From Morinoia aosen (taxonomy: Eukaryota > Arthropoda > Malacostraca > Amphipoda > Talitridae), in assembly GCA_030386875.1 (NCBI GenBank), contig CM059579.1, positions 89,470,253 to 89,534,252 on the forward strand: a DNA stretch of 64,000 nt, written 5' to 3'. Shown piece after piece: positions 1-11,600 of this stretch. Under the pieces are notes generated by a model, which saw only the letters and a program-made list of their open reading frames with translations, was not told the DNA's origin and did no database searches. Made by a program: the position numbers and the translations under genes. The stretch's first letter is position 1; each line of letters opens with the position of its first letter.

Positions 1-2
1 TT

Positions 3-854
3 TTGGATGCACCTATAGCTAAAGAACCTTTCGAAGTAGTGTCGATGGATTTCCTAGGTCCCTTACCGGTAACAAGTAAGCAAAATAAATATATACTAAT
101 TATTATTGATCTATTCTCGCGTTACTGCAAACTCTATGCAACTTCAGATAGATTAGCAGAAACAGTTGTCTCTTGTCAAGACAATTGCTTCTGTACTTTC
201 GGGTACCCCAGGACTCTTCTTAGCGATCAAGCCCTTGAATTCAAATCTGCGGCAGTTAAAAAATTTAGTCAGATTCACTGCATTGCAAAAAAGGAAGTTC
301 TTCCTTGGAGTCCGCATAGTAATGCAATCGTCGAACGCAATAATCGCAAAATTACGAACCTTTTGAAACTATACATCAATTCCCTCGTCCATACCGAATG
401 GGACGACTGTCTTAGCGTAACGGAAAATGCCATTAACAATAGTTTAAATACTACATTGGGTGAAACACCTTCTTACATCGTATTTAATAGAGATACATGT
501 GCCCATTTCAGTTCCCTCTCTTTCGAAACTAGTTACAGTCGGGACACCAACGTCGATTTAATCAAATCTCGAGCTCAAGAAGCTGCGCGTATTGTGGCAA
601 ACGTTAGAACATTAATAATTAACAATACGAGCGACCGTACCATGTATCATAACGTACGTCGTAAAGATAAACATTTCGAGTTGAATGATAGAGTTTTGTT
701 ACGCAACCATATCCGAAAAAATAAACTTGATCTCGCCTGGAAAGGGCCTGGAATTATCACTAAAATTAATCGAAATTACGTAGAGTTGAAAATAGGAAAC
801 AAAACGTTTAAGTCTAATAAGAATCATGTCTTACCTTTACGCAAAAGGCAATGA
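3..854 (+). CDS. Ty3/gypsy integrase, C-terminal part of pol
   Basis: This is a retroviral-type integrase core that would insert element cDNA into host DNA. The first acidic residue lies in the MDFLGPL segment near residue 15, the second in LLSDQALEF near residue 73, and the glutamate in SNAIVERNNR near residue 110, giving the D,D-35-E spacing of the rve family. A basic C-terminal region with the motif LAWKGPGIITKI near residues 243-255 resembles the chromatin-facing SH3-like tail of gypsy integrases. The frame runs in from the left edge of the window, so the start is not the true one. The stop is followed by the non-coding 3' region of the element. Confidence 0.88.
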   Translation: MDAPIAKEPFEVVSMDFLGPLPVTSKQNKYILIIIDLFSRYCKLYATSDRLAETVVSCQDNCFCTFGYPRTLLSDQALEFKSAAVKKFSQIHCIAKKEVLPWSPHSNAIVERNNRKITNLLKLYINSLVHTEWDDCLSVTENAINNSLNTTLGETPSYIVFNRDTCAHFSSLSFETSYSRDTNVDLIKSRAQEAARIVANVRTLIINNTSDRTMYHNVRRKDKHFELNDRVLLRNHIRKNKLDLAWKGPGIITKINRNYVELKIGNKTFKSNKNHVLPLRKRQ

Positions 855-1024
855 ATACCAAACTGTACGACTTACGACCGACGGTCTTACTATGTTCACA
901 TTTTAGTATTGTGTGATTTTTGTTTCAATGTTAATTTTAAGTCGCAAATTAATTTGGAAGTTTGTTTATATAATCATATGTATTTGTTTACGTTCAAATT
1001 ATTGATGTCGAACAATTTTCTATC

Positions 1025-1165
1025 AAATTCAATGTTCTATCGCCTTAAAAGCTCTTTCACTTTCAAAATATTTCGAATTAAAATGTTTTATCACATTAAA
1101 AGTTCTTTCACATTGAAAATGTATCGCATTAAAAGTCGTATCACATTCTACTGTATCGCATTGAT
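1025..1165. repeat. Short degenerate tandem repeat of about 50 bp
   Basis: A motif of the type tatcgcattaaaag followed by tctttcacatt recurs about three times. It lies in the spacer between the integrase end and the small membrane ORF. Its role is unknown. Confidence 0.4.
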
Positions 1166-1531
1166 TTTACAGCTAAGGTTTGCACCTGCTCGAGGGCATT
1201 ACACGGGTCATTACACTCCGTATGTTTAGAAACACGGGAGCTCAATGTTGTGGGACCGTGTTCTGGCACCCCAAGTTGTTTTGGGAAGGCAGCTCCGATT
1301 TGTTTTGGAACTTCGCCCGGCAGCAGAGGAGCCGTGAGAGACTTGCAGATTGTAGACATGTTTAGGGTCTGTGACGTGCAGACATCTGTTGGTTTCTTTT
1401 CATGTTCACTATTCTTTCATTTTCTTTTTACGATGATTAATTTACTTTGTTTAAATTAAATGGCCATGCTAATTTGATCTGTATTTGTTTCCAATTTCAG
1501 ATTGCGCACGCATCGTTTCCTGACCTTCACG

Positions 1532-1849
1532 ATGGGGAAGAGATTAACTCACGTCTCGGTGGAAGCGCTCACCAATGCGTTAGAGAACCACCAAGGACGT
1601 GTTTCCAAGGATTGGATCGCTGCGAACGCGTTGGTAGACATCCTGCCTGACCGCGTTACAGATTTAGGACTTCTCCTTCTTTTCCCAGCGACAATAGCGA
1701 TAGGAGTCTGTCTATTCTATTTCCGTCGTGAGCTAAATATGCTTGGAGAAAGGTTCCGGTCTGAAGACGCGTTGCTCCGTCGTCAGATGCTCAGGTCGAG
1801 CACTGCCGATCCACCGTTACGTCATCCACAGGCGACGGGCGAGATGTAG
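1532..1849 (+). CDS. Small predicted membrane protein in the 3' region of the gypsy element
   Basis: The ORF codes for 105 residues from the ATG at 1532. A hydrophobic run (LGLLLLFPATIAIGVCLFYF) near residues 45-64 looks like one membrane segment, followed by a basic, arginine-rich tail. A pyrimidine-rich tract ending in AG at about 1490-1500 lies just upstream and looks like a splice acceptor, so the ORF could be reached by a spliced subgenomic RNA, as other gypsy-type elements do for their third ORF. I do not recognise the protein; it is much shorter than any env. It could be a captured fragment rather than a working gene. Confidence 0.4.
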   Translation: MGKRLTHVSVEALTNALENHQGRVSKDWIAANALVDILPDRVTDLGLLLLFPATIAIGVCLFYFRRELNMLGERFRSEDALLRRQMLRSSTADPPLRHPQATGEM

Positions 1850-3130
1850 GCGTCGCGTGGAACGCTTGTGAGACGGTGATGTTGTTACACTCGAATATCG
1901 TTTAGCGACAACGATGCTTCTTTTCTTGTAATCGGAATGTTTAGTGTTTAACTTCAATATATACTCAGGAATTAACTTTTAGATTTTGCGTTGTTTTTCT
2001 ACTTTTCTATTTGTATGCGTATTATACACTTTACCGTATTGGCGATGATGTTCACGAAGAATAACATTTTAAAGTATAACAGTATGTATTAATGCATCTC
2101 CGATTTCATTAAATGGTCCGATACGAATGGGTTATCATTACATTTCAATAACAATGCGTTAAAACTTTCGTGATAGTTTAGTTTTATTGTTGACGAATGT
2201 ATTGTTTAATCAATTTTCACGGGAGGTATAAATATTCTATTCTTAATTATGTTTGAATAAAATTTTTCTGGTTCATGTTTTCATGTCTTACGTTGTTACT
2301 TTCTATTTTCATTTTCCCAAGTTAGCAATTGAAATGATTATCAAAAATCCTATAATATATTTGCGATACTTGTGTATTCAGGGCATATGTTATCGTACCT
2401 ATACGAGGTACATTGATGCGTTGTTTCAAAAATTTTGTATCTTGCGTAATGAATAAATACTTCTTTTCAACTTTTTTCAAGAGTAATTAAAATTTATTTC
2501 ATGTATTTCCTTGTTCCTTTAGTGTTACATACGATGACTGCGAGTATTAATAATGTATTTCTTTTTCTTTCATGCTTGCGTTTTATTTGCGAATTGTTCT
2601 TTACGTAATAACGATTGAAAAGATAGTTAAATGTTTGTTCCTTTATCCGTGGATTTTTTTCGTTTCCTATTGCTACATGTTCTTGCTAACTTTAAGGTAA
2701 ACGGGTATTTCGATGTTGCGTATTGTAAACTTCGGTTTTCGACGCGTTTTTATACTTACGGATTTTCTTTTGTCGTTTCATAAGATATATTAATTGTTGT
2801 TCTAATATTGAAATTTTCCGTGTGAGATTTTGTTGATAAAAGACAATTTTTATGAGTTTATAATCCTGCTGTTGTACTGCGAAGACTGATTTCAACTTTT
2901 GTGGTAGGGGGTATAGTTGATGGTTTCATTCACGCGATAACTAACCCAATTTAATTCGATGCATTGCTGACATTGATAAATGAAAATTGTTTTACGACCA
3001 CAGAGCGAATTTCATTTCGGGATAATTATACTATGATGTTTTAGTCTCTTTTATTAAATTATAAATTACGATTCTTAACTGAGATTGATGATTTTTGGAA
3101 ATAGTAACTTGTTATGGCATGGGGGGGAGG

Positions 3131-3345
3131 TGTATGCCGTCACAAGTACGCATCCTCCCTGTGCGTATGTTCATACGTGTTCAAGACTACGCCCTAGAGC
3201 GGGCTAACCCCAATGCGCTTTGCTGTGTCAGCAATGTTAGGACTATATAAGGCTTGTGCGGAGCCCCCTCTGCGCACTTGGACCGAGTTCTACCCTGTAC
3301 TAAGTTCTCTACGATTAAACTCGCACAGTAACCTGCGTATTCACT
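3131..3345 (+). repeat. 3' LTR of the gypsy element
   Basis: A polypurine tract (GGGGGGGAGG, 3121-3130) directly precedes TGTATGCCGT, the expected LTR start. A TATA-like box (ctatataa) lies at 3243-3250 and a gattaaa polyadenylation-like signal at 3312. The right end is not certain: homology to the BEL element begins near 3400, so the LTR ends somewhere between 3343 and 3400. The 5' LTR is outside the window. Confidence 0.65.
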
Positions 3346-3399
3346 CTACCCTCCGAAGTCGCAACCCTAGAGATATAGACACATAGATAAATGGGCGCG

Positions 3400-5557
3400 A
3401 TACTAGAAACACAGCCAGAAGTTCAAGAGAAGGAAGAGTTCTTTGCCTAGGAGGTGAAACCTTAACTTTTGAGAAAATTAGCGAGCTGCGCTCTTTTTGG
3501 ACACCGTACATACAGGTTCCAAAAGCTCTCGCACTGGCATCACAAAAAATTACAAGGTCAATTTTCTCAGTTTCAACAAGATTCATCCTAGGGAACTCAA
3601 ATGCATGCAATTCAGAAAATTCCTGACAAAAATTACGCCATTCTTTACAGATATCATCTGGAACGTCTTGATCCCAGCCTAGTCTCAACGGTGTTAATTT
3701 ACGTAAGATGAGTTTTCCTCTAACAGAGAAAGGTAATAGAATCCCTAAAGGATCATACAAAGAAGCAATGTCTGACAGCATACTCCTACGAGTTTTACAG
3801 GAAGGATTTAAGCTCTTTACAGATACGGAAAGAGAATCAGAAGAAGAATTAAAGTTGTAACCCAGCACTCTGGAGTGCTCACTGGAGCTACAAAGAGAAG
3901 GGTCAATTTGAGTCAAAAGATCAGAGTTGTTAGACTGCCACTGACGCAAAGGAAAGCCGCTTTCTTTAAAAGCTCTGTTAACGCGTTGAAAAGTGTCAAG
4001 CGCAAGCTCGGGACTATTAGTCGTGAAAATAAGGTTGTCAACGTACAGTTTGTTGGCCATTATGTCTTTAACCACCAAATCGTTAATAGTTTTAGCATGG
4101 AGTTTGAGAAGAAACTTAAGAATATAAGGGGAAGCGACAAAACCGAACAACAAGGTTGTGTATCGGAAATATTTGAATTCACCATTCTCAAAGAGAACAA
4201 AACTAAATTGATTACGGTCAAAGGTCTTGGCCAACTTTACCTGAAGAAACGCCTTAAAAATATCCGATAGCACAACAATGGAATTAGATCGAAAGTACAC
4301 CAACAGACCAAGCAAATCATTCATGAGGTTAGGACCTACGTATGAGGCCTCGTTTAGACTAGGCAATTTACCTCGCTTGAGCGAGCAATTAAACACTGGG
4401 CGTATTTTGGAAGTGGAAACGTGTTATCTCACGACAGGCCTATGAGGTATCCACTTATGTTCACACACATTTAAATTCCCGAGAGAAAGAGGCTCAATTA
4501 TACCTAGCTCGAGTTGTTCCTGAAAGACATCGTTATATTGCTTCTCTATCCCTTTACGAGAGTTAGAAGCAGCAACTTTCTGCGCAAGATAGCGCGCCAA
4601 CCCGAAACTATGTGGAACTTTCGCTAGTATATTACGATTCCACGGTATGTGAACATGATAGCGGCCTTCGTCATAAACTACGCTACTCTTAAAGTCTGTT
4701 AGCTCTTTATCATTCTCCACTTCCTTAGCAGGCACCCCTATTAATTCCAAGTCTAGAAGTCTATCAAGACCGGCCTGCACATCACACTCGGTTCCATCCA
4801 AGGCAGAAGAACAAACTTTAGGAGGCTCAAAAAATGCCTCCAACATACCATGATAAGGCTTAGTTTTAGGTTTACTCTTTTTTGTTTGCTTTTTTTGTTT
4901 ATTTGCAATAGTCAAGGAAGAAGAAACTCCATGCAGTGCAGAAGAAGAGGAAGAAACGTCAGGCGAAACAACAGAAGGAGAAGAACTCTTAGGCAAAACA
5001 ACAGAACAAGCCGAGCCACCGTCTTGCTTTTTAGCGGCCGAAGCCACGATAGGAAACAAAGAGGATTTATAACATTTTAGATCCCCGAAGGGTAAAAAAC
5101 CGTTAGCTACACGCATAACTCTATAGCCAGCGACGTTTTGCAATTCAAGCACTCGAAAAGCTTGAAGAGCATCAATCCCCAGAATGCCGTTGATTTGAAT
5201 ATTGTCATCAACGACTTCAGGAAAGGAAGTAGACAGAGGAAGCTTAGTCTTAAGGAGCTCGAGTTTAGATTGCAAACCCTTCATCCCCATCTGTAGGTGC
5301 AAATTTTGCATTGCAAAAATATCAAGCTCATGCTTCTCACAGTCAGGAAGCACGAGCTTGACGTTAATGTGCTTGCCCAGCAACGGGACAGAGGCACCTA
5401 CCGTGTTTACAGTAATTTGCTGCAAATCAGCGGTAGAACTGTTAGGACTAACAGTATCCAGGTCAATCAACGTTTGTTGACTCCCGGTGTCGATTACGAA
5501 ATTTACACGTTTAGAAAGATTATTAATTTTAGTGGAAAGAGCGATTACAGGGCACAT
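3400..5557 (-). CDS. BEL/Pao pol region of copy 1: protease and reverse transcriptase
   Basis: An aspartic protease segment carries the NFVIDTGSQQTLIDL motif near the start of the region. A linker rich in serine and lysine follows, then the BEL-type reverse transcriptase with SNSIVVLSDIFKAFLQV, FRYTTLLFGFVASPY and the catalytic box around ANKLYVDNLIF, where BEL elements typically have YVDD-like residues. The region ends inside the RNase H start (DLVIFCDASA). This is a fossil remnant and is not an open gene over its full length. Confidence 0.82.
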
Positions 5558-5578
5558 TCGAAAACGTGCCTTTAACCG

Positions 5579-6847
5579 TCAAGAAGATGAGGCGGCAAGA
5601 GAAGAAAAACTTACAAACTTAGGGCATAACGGGCTAACGTGGGTATTAGCCTTACATAACGAACAATTAAAGGGCAAGCCTCTGTTTTTTGCAGGGCAAG
5701 ACTTAGCTACGTGGTTGTGACTAAGACATACGGAACACAATTGCAACTCGCCTACTTGCTTCACGCGTTTTTCGTGAGTATCAAATTTACGGCAAGAAAA
5801 AGACGTGTGACCGGTCTGCTTACAAAACCGGCACACTTTTACGTTAGGAAGGTTAGAAGATACAGGAGAAGATTTGAACTTAGTTTCAGCTCGAGTCTTC
5901 TCCTCCACCCTATCATTGCGAAGGGAGAGACATTTCTTAGGTTTGGATTTAGTTTCCAACAGAGACAGCACATGATGCGCGTTCTCAAACATTTCTAAAG
6001 AGAAGAAACTAGCTTTACAGTAACGAAGAAGTTCTAACAAAAAAAAGTCAGGCAGTTTGGTTTTAATTATAGCAGAAAACAAGAGATTGCCTGATTTCTC
6101 GTTACGAAAATCTACTCCAAGCTTAGAGAGCTCAAGTAGACGAAACTTAACTTTAGAAAGAAAAGTCCCTATTTCTGCAAAGCTAAAGACACTGGGAGAA
6201 TTTATTAATTCGTCCAGTGCAAGAGAAACTAGTTTGTCTGCGTTCAAAATTTCCTGCTTGAGCAAAGCCCAAGCAGCTTGGAAACAATTCTCATTGGGAA
6301 GTCCCTCAACCAGACTAAGGGCTCTTCCCTGTAATTGATTTTTTAAGAATATAAATTTTTGCCCCTCGCTCATATTAGGATAGGCTTGAAGAGCATTAAG
6401 AAAAGATTCCTGAAAATGGAGAAAAGAAAAAGGACAGTGTTCATTATCACTGAACTTTCTTAAAGTTAACTGAGGAGCTCGGAAAATGTTTAATGGTACA
6501 TCCACAACAGAAACCTTACTAGCCTCAGAAGGAGGCGCGGTATCATTAGAGTTTGATACCTGTGCCGAAAAAACTGAATTTTTTAATTCAGCTATTAATT
6601 CAACAATTTGTACTTCATATTCAGCTCGTCTAACTAACTCCTCTTCAGAAATTTCCTCAAGGTCAGAAGGTAGAATAGAGGAGAGATGGCGAAAGTCTTT
6701 TAGAAGGCTACTCAACTGAGGAATAGCCTCCCTTAGGAGAGAAGGTGCACAGCCAGGAGCTAGCACTTTCTTTCGCAAAGCGGTAATACTACATTTTACT
6801 CCCCGCATTTTCATGCTAAGGGCTGAGGCATTAAACGTTTCGGTCAT
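5579..6847 (-). CDS. BEL/Pao gag of copy 1
   Basis: The ORF codes for 422 residues and is open from ATG to stop. The N-terminal half is helical and acidic; the middle (APQLTLRKFSDNE to LLSLLETKSKP) matches the DUF1759-type gag of BEL elements, including the FLKNQLQGRALSLVEGLP segment. The C-terminus holds CCHC-like zinc knuckles (CRFCKQTGHTSFSCR, CSVCLSHNHVAKSCP, CSLCKANTHVSPLCP) that would bind RNA. The stop lies about 20 bp before the pol region on the same strand. Confidence 0.85.
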   Translation of the reverse strand: MTETFNASALSMKMRGVKCSITALRKKVLAPGCAPSLLREAIPQLSSLLKDFRHLSSILPSDLEEISEEELVRRAEYEVQIVELIAELKNSVFSAQVSNSNDTAPPSEASKVSVVDVPLNIFRAPQLTLRKFSDNEHCPFSFLHFQESFLNALQAYPNMSEGQKFIFLKNQLQGRALSLVEGLPNENCFQAAWALLKQEILNADKLVSLALDELINSPSVFSFAEIGTFLSKVKFRLLELSKLGVDFRNEKSGNLLFSAIIKTKLPDFFLLELLRYCKASFFSLEMFENAHHVLSLLETKSKPKKCLSLRNDRVEEKTRAETKFKSSPVSSNLPNVKVCRFCKQTGHTSFSCRKFDTHEKRVKQVGELQLCSVCLSHNHVAKSCPAKNRGLPFNCSLCKANTHVSPLCPKFVSFSSLAASSS

Positions 6848-7687
6848 GTTTGCAAAAAAAAGATAATAAGTAAGTAGTTTAATAGGCTTATTAGAAAAAA
6901 GTTCAGCTAATAATGGTCTACACTATTAAAAGTGGACAGGTTAGGTTTACATCCTCCTATTACATAGATAGAAAAAATACAAATGAGACATAAAATACAC
7001 AAAAAAGTCACATCCCTCACCTAATTAAAGTTTTGTCACATTAGAATGTTTTACACAGTTAAATTTTTCACAAAAATTTTAATTAAATTTTTGCTGCAAT
7101 ATTTTAATTTTTTCACTTACATACTAGCACACAAAAAATGCAATCAGAAAAATTATAATTGTGCAAGGTAAACAAGAGACTAGCTCCCAAAAGCACAGGG
7201 AGCCAGTAATACGAACAATAGTACCTTGCACAAAAACGACACGAAAAAATGTACCTTAATCTAAATGAGAAGAGAACCACCCCGGCTTCAAGCCCGGAAA
7301 GCTCGGCAACCAACAAAATTTTCCTAATTACGGAAAATTTATTACATTTATTTTAAGTTTTTTTTTAAATGAAAAACAGTTATTCAAACTGGAGAAAGAA
7401 GAAACAAAAAGATATAGTCACCAGGATTATTCCTGAAGCAACTCCAGCCTCACTTAGCAGCTGACGAACGAATTGCGCACGTCAGAACTGCTTTTCATAA
7501 GAAGTTACAATTTCGAACTTTCAAATGAAATGAAGAATTTTATAATTTAAGAAATTCTTCGTATAAATGAATAATGAATTAAATTTCTAAGAACAAAGAT
7601 TTGAAGATTAGATCACTTTCTTCAAACGAAGTATTTGAAGATTAAATCACTTTCCTCAAAAAGTTGCGAAGATTACAATTACGTTAA

Positions 7688-7822
7688 ACTTTTCTTCGAA
7701 AAAAGGAACTTTCGAAGAAAACGAATATTAAGAATTATAACTAACTTTTCTTCGAAAAAAGTAACTTTCGAAGAAAACGAATATTAAGAATTATAACATA
7801 ACTTTTCTTCGAAAAAAGTAAC
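7688..7822. repeat. Palindromic tandem repeat in the BEL copy 1 leader
   Basis: A unit of about 58-60 bp is repeated about two and a half times. Each unit contains a self-complementary core (cttttcttcgaaaaaag, then aactttcgaagaaaac), so each can fold into hairpins. Related TTCGAA-rich sequence runs from 7500 to 7690. Confidence 0.6.
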
Positions 7823-8220
7823 TATGTCGCGCCTATCGGCTAAAGCGCATACTTCCAGATTTATCTGGCATTAACATAGTCCCTTCTGCATTAAGATAAA
7901 TAAACATATGACAAGCAAAGACAATAAGTAAGGATCGCTCACCTGAACTTCGAAGAAAAGTTGTCCAGGGAACACTTCCTCAATGATAGCCGGCTATCCG
8001 GGCCCAGAGCTGCCCGGAAGCAGAATCGGTTTAGAAGTCGTAACGCACAAGTCACGTGCTTCCGACTCCGTAGGTGGTTGTCTTCTGACGTGTCAGCCCG
8101 CGAAGGCCTCGACGTCAAGTGCGCTCCGAATCCGTTGTTGTAACTTCGGATTCAGCTCGCAAAGATAAACGAACATATTAAGGCTGTTCGACATACGCAT
8201 TTGTTGCCAGGAAGGGGAAG

Positions 8221-8365
8221 CAATCCATTATTGCCTGCTTGTCATATTTAATTAATATAATTCTTTTAGGTCAATTAAGAATTGATTTTGACCCAGTCCC
8301 TTATACTACAAGATATTAATTAACTTGCATGGGACATACAAGAGGAGCAGGCTGGAGTTGCGACA
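8221..8365 (-). repeat. 5' LTR of BEL copy 1
   Basis: Read on the minus strand it starts TGTCGCAACTCCAGCC and aligns with the two LTR copies of BEL copy 2 (8366-8516 and 15441-15591). Immediately downstream on the minus strand is CCTTCC and then TGGCAACAAATG, a plausible primer-binding site. The LTR end is placed from where homology among the three copies stops, so it may be off by about 15 bp. Confidence 0.6.
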
Positions 8366-8516
8366 CACTCCAACCATTGCCCGCTTGTCATATATAATTA
8401 GCGTTTTTATATTTTCGGCCGGTTTGATGTTAAATAACGACCTAGTCCCCGATTATGCAAGATATTGATTAGCTTGCAAGGGACAGAAAAAGGGAAGCAA
8501 GGCTGGAGTTGCGACA
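8366..8516 (-). repeat. 3' LTR of BEL copy 2
   Basis: This is a 151-bp segment nearly identical to 15441-15591. On the minus strand it starts TGTCGCAACTCCAGCC and includes a TATA-like AATATAAAAACG. It directly abuts the LTR of copy 1 at 8365. Confidence 0.7.
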
Positions 8517-8635
8517 CAATCCCGGCAAAAAGAAAAAGACGGAGTTTTCTATAGAAAATTCCGTGAAATACAAACAAGTACATGCAAGCGTCCTTCCAGC
8601 ATAAACTGGAAAGGACTAATAATAAATTATGCGCA

Positions 8636-11600
8636 TTAATAGTACATATAGTTTGAAAGGGGTAACAATTGCCCTTTCTTAATTAAATAGGTCAACTTAC
8701 TACGCTGCTGACACGCCGCTTGCCTTCTAGGACGGTCAGCAGAAGTAGCTACGGGTTCTTCGGAAAAAGCCGAAGAATCCGTGTCAGAGGAAGATGAAGT
8801 AAGAGGCTGACCTCCAGGGTGTTCAAAGGTAGAACTACCCCTTTGAGTTTCGAAACTCTCGGGAGGTTCGAGACGAGGGTGTAATTCCTCGCCCGAACTA
8901 CTCCCTTCTACGCTATCCCCCACCTCCTCTGGAGTAGGATCAGTGACAGCTAACTCCAGCGGGTATAGTAGCGAGACTTTGATGGTGCTTTCAGAGTTAT
9001 CAGCTCTAATAATTCTCACAACACGGACCTTGCCATCGCGACCAGGGAGCAAAGCGCTGATGCGAGCCAAGGCCCAAAATGGTCTGGGTCTTATGGGGTG
9101 TTTTACAAGTACCACTTGACCCACAGATAATGGTTTATTATTAAAAGGTAAAGATTTCAGAGGATATGGACCTCGCAAAGAAATTAAATATTGAGTGCAC
9201 CAGAGCTCTCGGAACTTGGCAACCATGACATCGCGTCTCTCCAAAAGCGAGAGCAAATACTCGCGACGTTCAACATCGTCGGTCTCCAAGTCCGGAAGCT
9301 CATCAGACAGAATTAAAGAATTAGATGTTGGATATAGTTGAAGGAATTGAATTGGCATTATAGGTAAGATCGTGTCCCCCATCTCAGTGTAAGAGAGAGG
9401 ACGCCGATTGAGGTTGAGAGAAATATCAGAAATGACAGTAAGGAAAGAAGAATAGGAATAGGTGCTACGGCCAAAAAGTTTATACACGCAGTCCTTTATG
9501 GACTCAAACAGACGTTCCCAAATCGCTCCAAATTGAGGACTGTAAATTGGGATAGTTTTGAACTTGATATTGAAAGGGCGAAACCGCTCTTCATACAAAG
9601 AGGAAGTTAACACTTCCGATAGAAGATCGGGAGCAGCGGTGAAAGTTCTAGCATTATCAGAATATACAGTGTTAGGAATGCCCTTTTCGTTGGTAAAACG
9701 AATAAAGGCAAAACAAAATTCCTCTAGAGTCATGGAAGGAAGAAGTTCGATATGGATAGCTCTATAGTTTGGAAGCATGTGAACAATAGTAAATAAACCT
9801 TTTGTTTGTGACCAAAAGGGTCTAATACCCAAAAGTGGGCAGAGAAGTCCATGCCTGTTGTGGCAAAGGGCCTTACGAAATTTGTACGAGTGTCTGGTAA
9901 AGCAGGAGGATCAGGATATGAAAACGCTTTGGCGTTTAGCTTCTTGCACACCGTGCATTTAGCTAACACGCCGCGAACAGTACGCTTGCAGCGCGGCAAG
10001 GCATAACCGTCCAGCTTAAGCTTTTGAACGGTGATATCGAGCCCTTGATGATTAAGAAGTTTATGAGTGTGTAAAATTAACAAATTGGTCAAGTGAGAAG
10101 AACTAGACAGTAAAATGGGGTTTCGAGTGTTATAATCTAATTCTTCAGCGTTTGCAATACGACTGTTAGATCGAATGAAACCGTGCGAATCAAGAAAAAG
10201 ATTAAAGGTTCTAACTAACAGAGGCGGCCGAGGACTTTTATTTTTTAAGGCCTCGAGCTCGCTTGAAAAGTGTTTACTTTGCATAGAAGAAATTAGAAAA
10301 ATGAAGGCTCGCAGTTTTGCATTGCCCAAATCTGCACGTCGAAAATTAGCGACAGCTTTAAATACTTTCTCCATCGTACCTAGTAATTTGGGATAGGAGG
10401 AGAAGCGCTCAATCTCCACAATAGGAGCTTCACACGGAGGAACAACATTGGCATTAATACATGCAGCGGAAACAAATTGATGCGGAATGCAACCCAGGTG
10501 TCCCTTGGGCCACTGGTCCTTACCTTCTCGGATCCAGGCAGGACCTTCCAACCACACTGTCTTACTCTCGAGAAACTTTTTTACTTTGAAACCTCGAGTT
10601 AATAAGTCTGCCATGTTGAACATGGTAGGCACATATTCATAATTGAAAGAAGCAGAAGTTTTACCTTCCAACGTCTGGCGCATGCTGTCTATATCTTTTT
10701 TTCTGTTGCTAACAAACACATTTTTTCGTGGAGGTTTACCGCTCAATAACCAAGCCAGTGTAACCTGGGCATCGGTGAGGAAAGTTATATTAGAGACTTC
10801 ATAAGGAAAGTTAACGGCACACATTAGAGATACAAGACACTGATAGGCAAGGTACACAGCCAGAAGTTCAAGAGAAGGAAGAGTTCTTTGCCTAGGAGGC
10901 GACACTTTAACTTTAGAGAAGATTAGTGAACTGCGCTCCTTTTGGACGCCGTAAATACAGGCGCCAAAAGCGCTCGCACTAGCGTCACAAAATATTACTA
11001 GGTCAATTTTCTCAGTTTCAACTAGATTCATCCTAGGGAACTCGAATCCCTGCAATTCAGAAAACTCCTGACAATAGTTACGCCATTCTTTACATATATC
11101 ATCTGGAACGTCTTGATCCCAGCCTAGTCTCAACGGTGTTAATTTACGCAAAATGAGCTTACCTCGTACAGAAAAGGGTAGCAAAATCCCTAAAAGGTCA
11201 TACAAGGAAGCAATTTCCGACAGCATATTCCTACGAGTTTTACAGGAAGGGTTCAAACTTTTTACAGATATTGAAAGAGAATCAGAAGAAGAATTAAAGT
11301 TATAACCCAGCACTCTGGAGTGCACATTGGCGCTACAAAGAGCAGGGTCAATCTGAGACAAAAGATCAGAACTATTTGACTGCCACTGACGCAAAGGAAA
11401 GCCGCTCTCTTTAAATGCTTTGTTTGCGCGTTGAAAAGTGTCAAGCGCAAGCTCGGGACTATTGGTTGTAAAAATTAGGTTATCCACGTACAGCTTGTTT
11501 GCCATTACGTCCCTAACCACCAAATCACTCAGGGTTTTAGCATGAAGTTTAAGAAGAAAATTGAGAATATATGGGGATGCAACAAAACCGAACAATAAGG

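Larger units (their letters stand above)
1..3345 (+). mobile_element. Ty3/gypsy LTR retrotransposon, 3' part (window-truncated)
   Basis: The element enters from the left edge. Visible parts in order are the integrase end of pol (3-854), a spacer of about 650 bp, a small membrane-protein ORF (1532-1849), a long AT-rich non-coding stretch (1850-3110), a polypurine tract at 3121-3130 and an LTR starting at 3131. The integrase frame is open to its end, so the visible part looks whole. The LTR has a TATA-like box and abuts the truncated 3' side of the BEL element that follows on the other strand, so this gypsy copy probably inserted into or deleted that BEL copy. Age cannot be set without the 5' LTR. 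Confidence 0.85.
3400..8365 (-). mobile_element. BEL/Pao LTR retrotransposon, copy 1 (3' truncated)
   Basis: Read on the minus strand, the parts are a 5' LTR (8365-8221), a leader of about 1.4 kb, gag (6847-5579), and protease, reverse transcriptase and the beginning of RNase H (5557-3400). RNase H distal part, integrase and 3' LTR are absent, cut off at the junction with the gypsy LTR. The copy is broken: it is truncated and has about two further breaks. Proteins align along their length with copy 2 at 8366-15591 but with many substitutions, so the two copies are separate insertions or diverged subfamilies rather than a very recent duplication. Confidence 0.88.
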
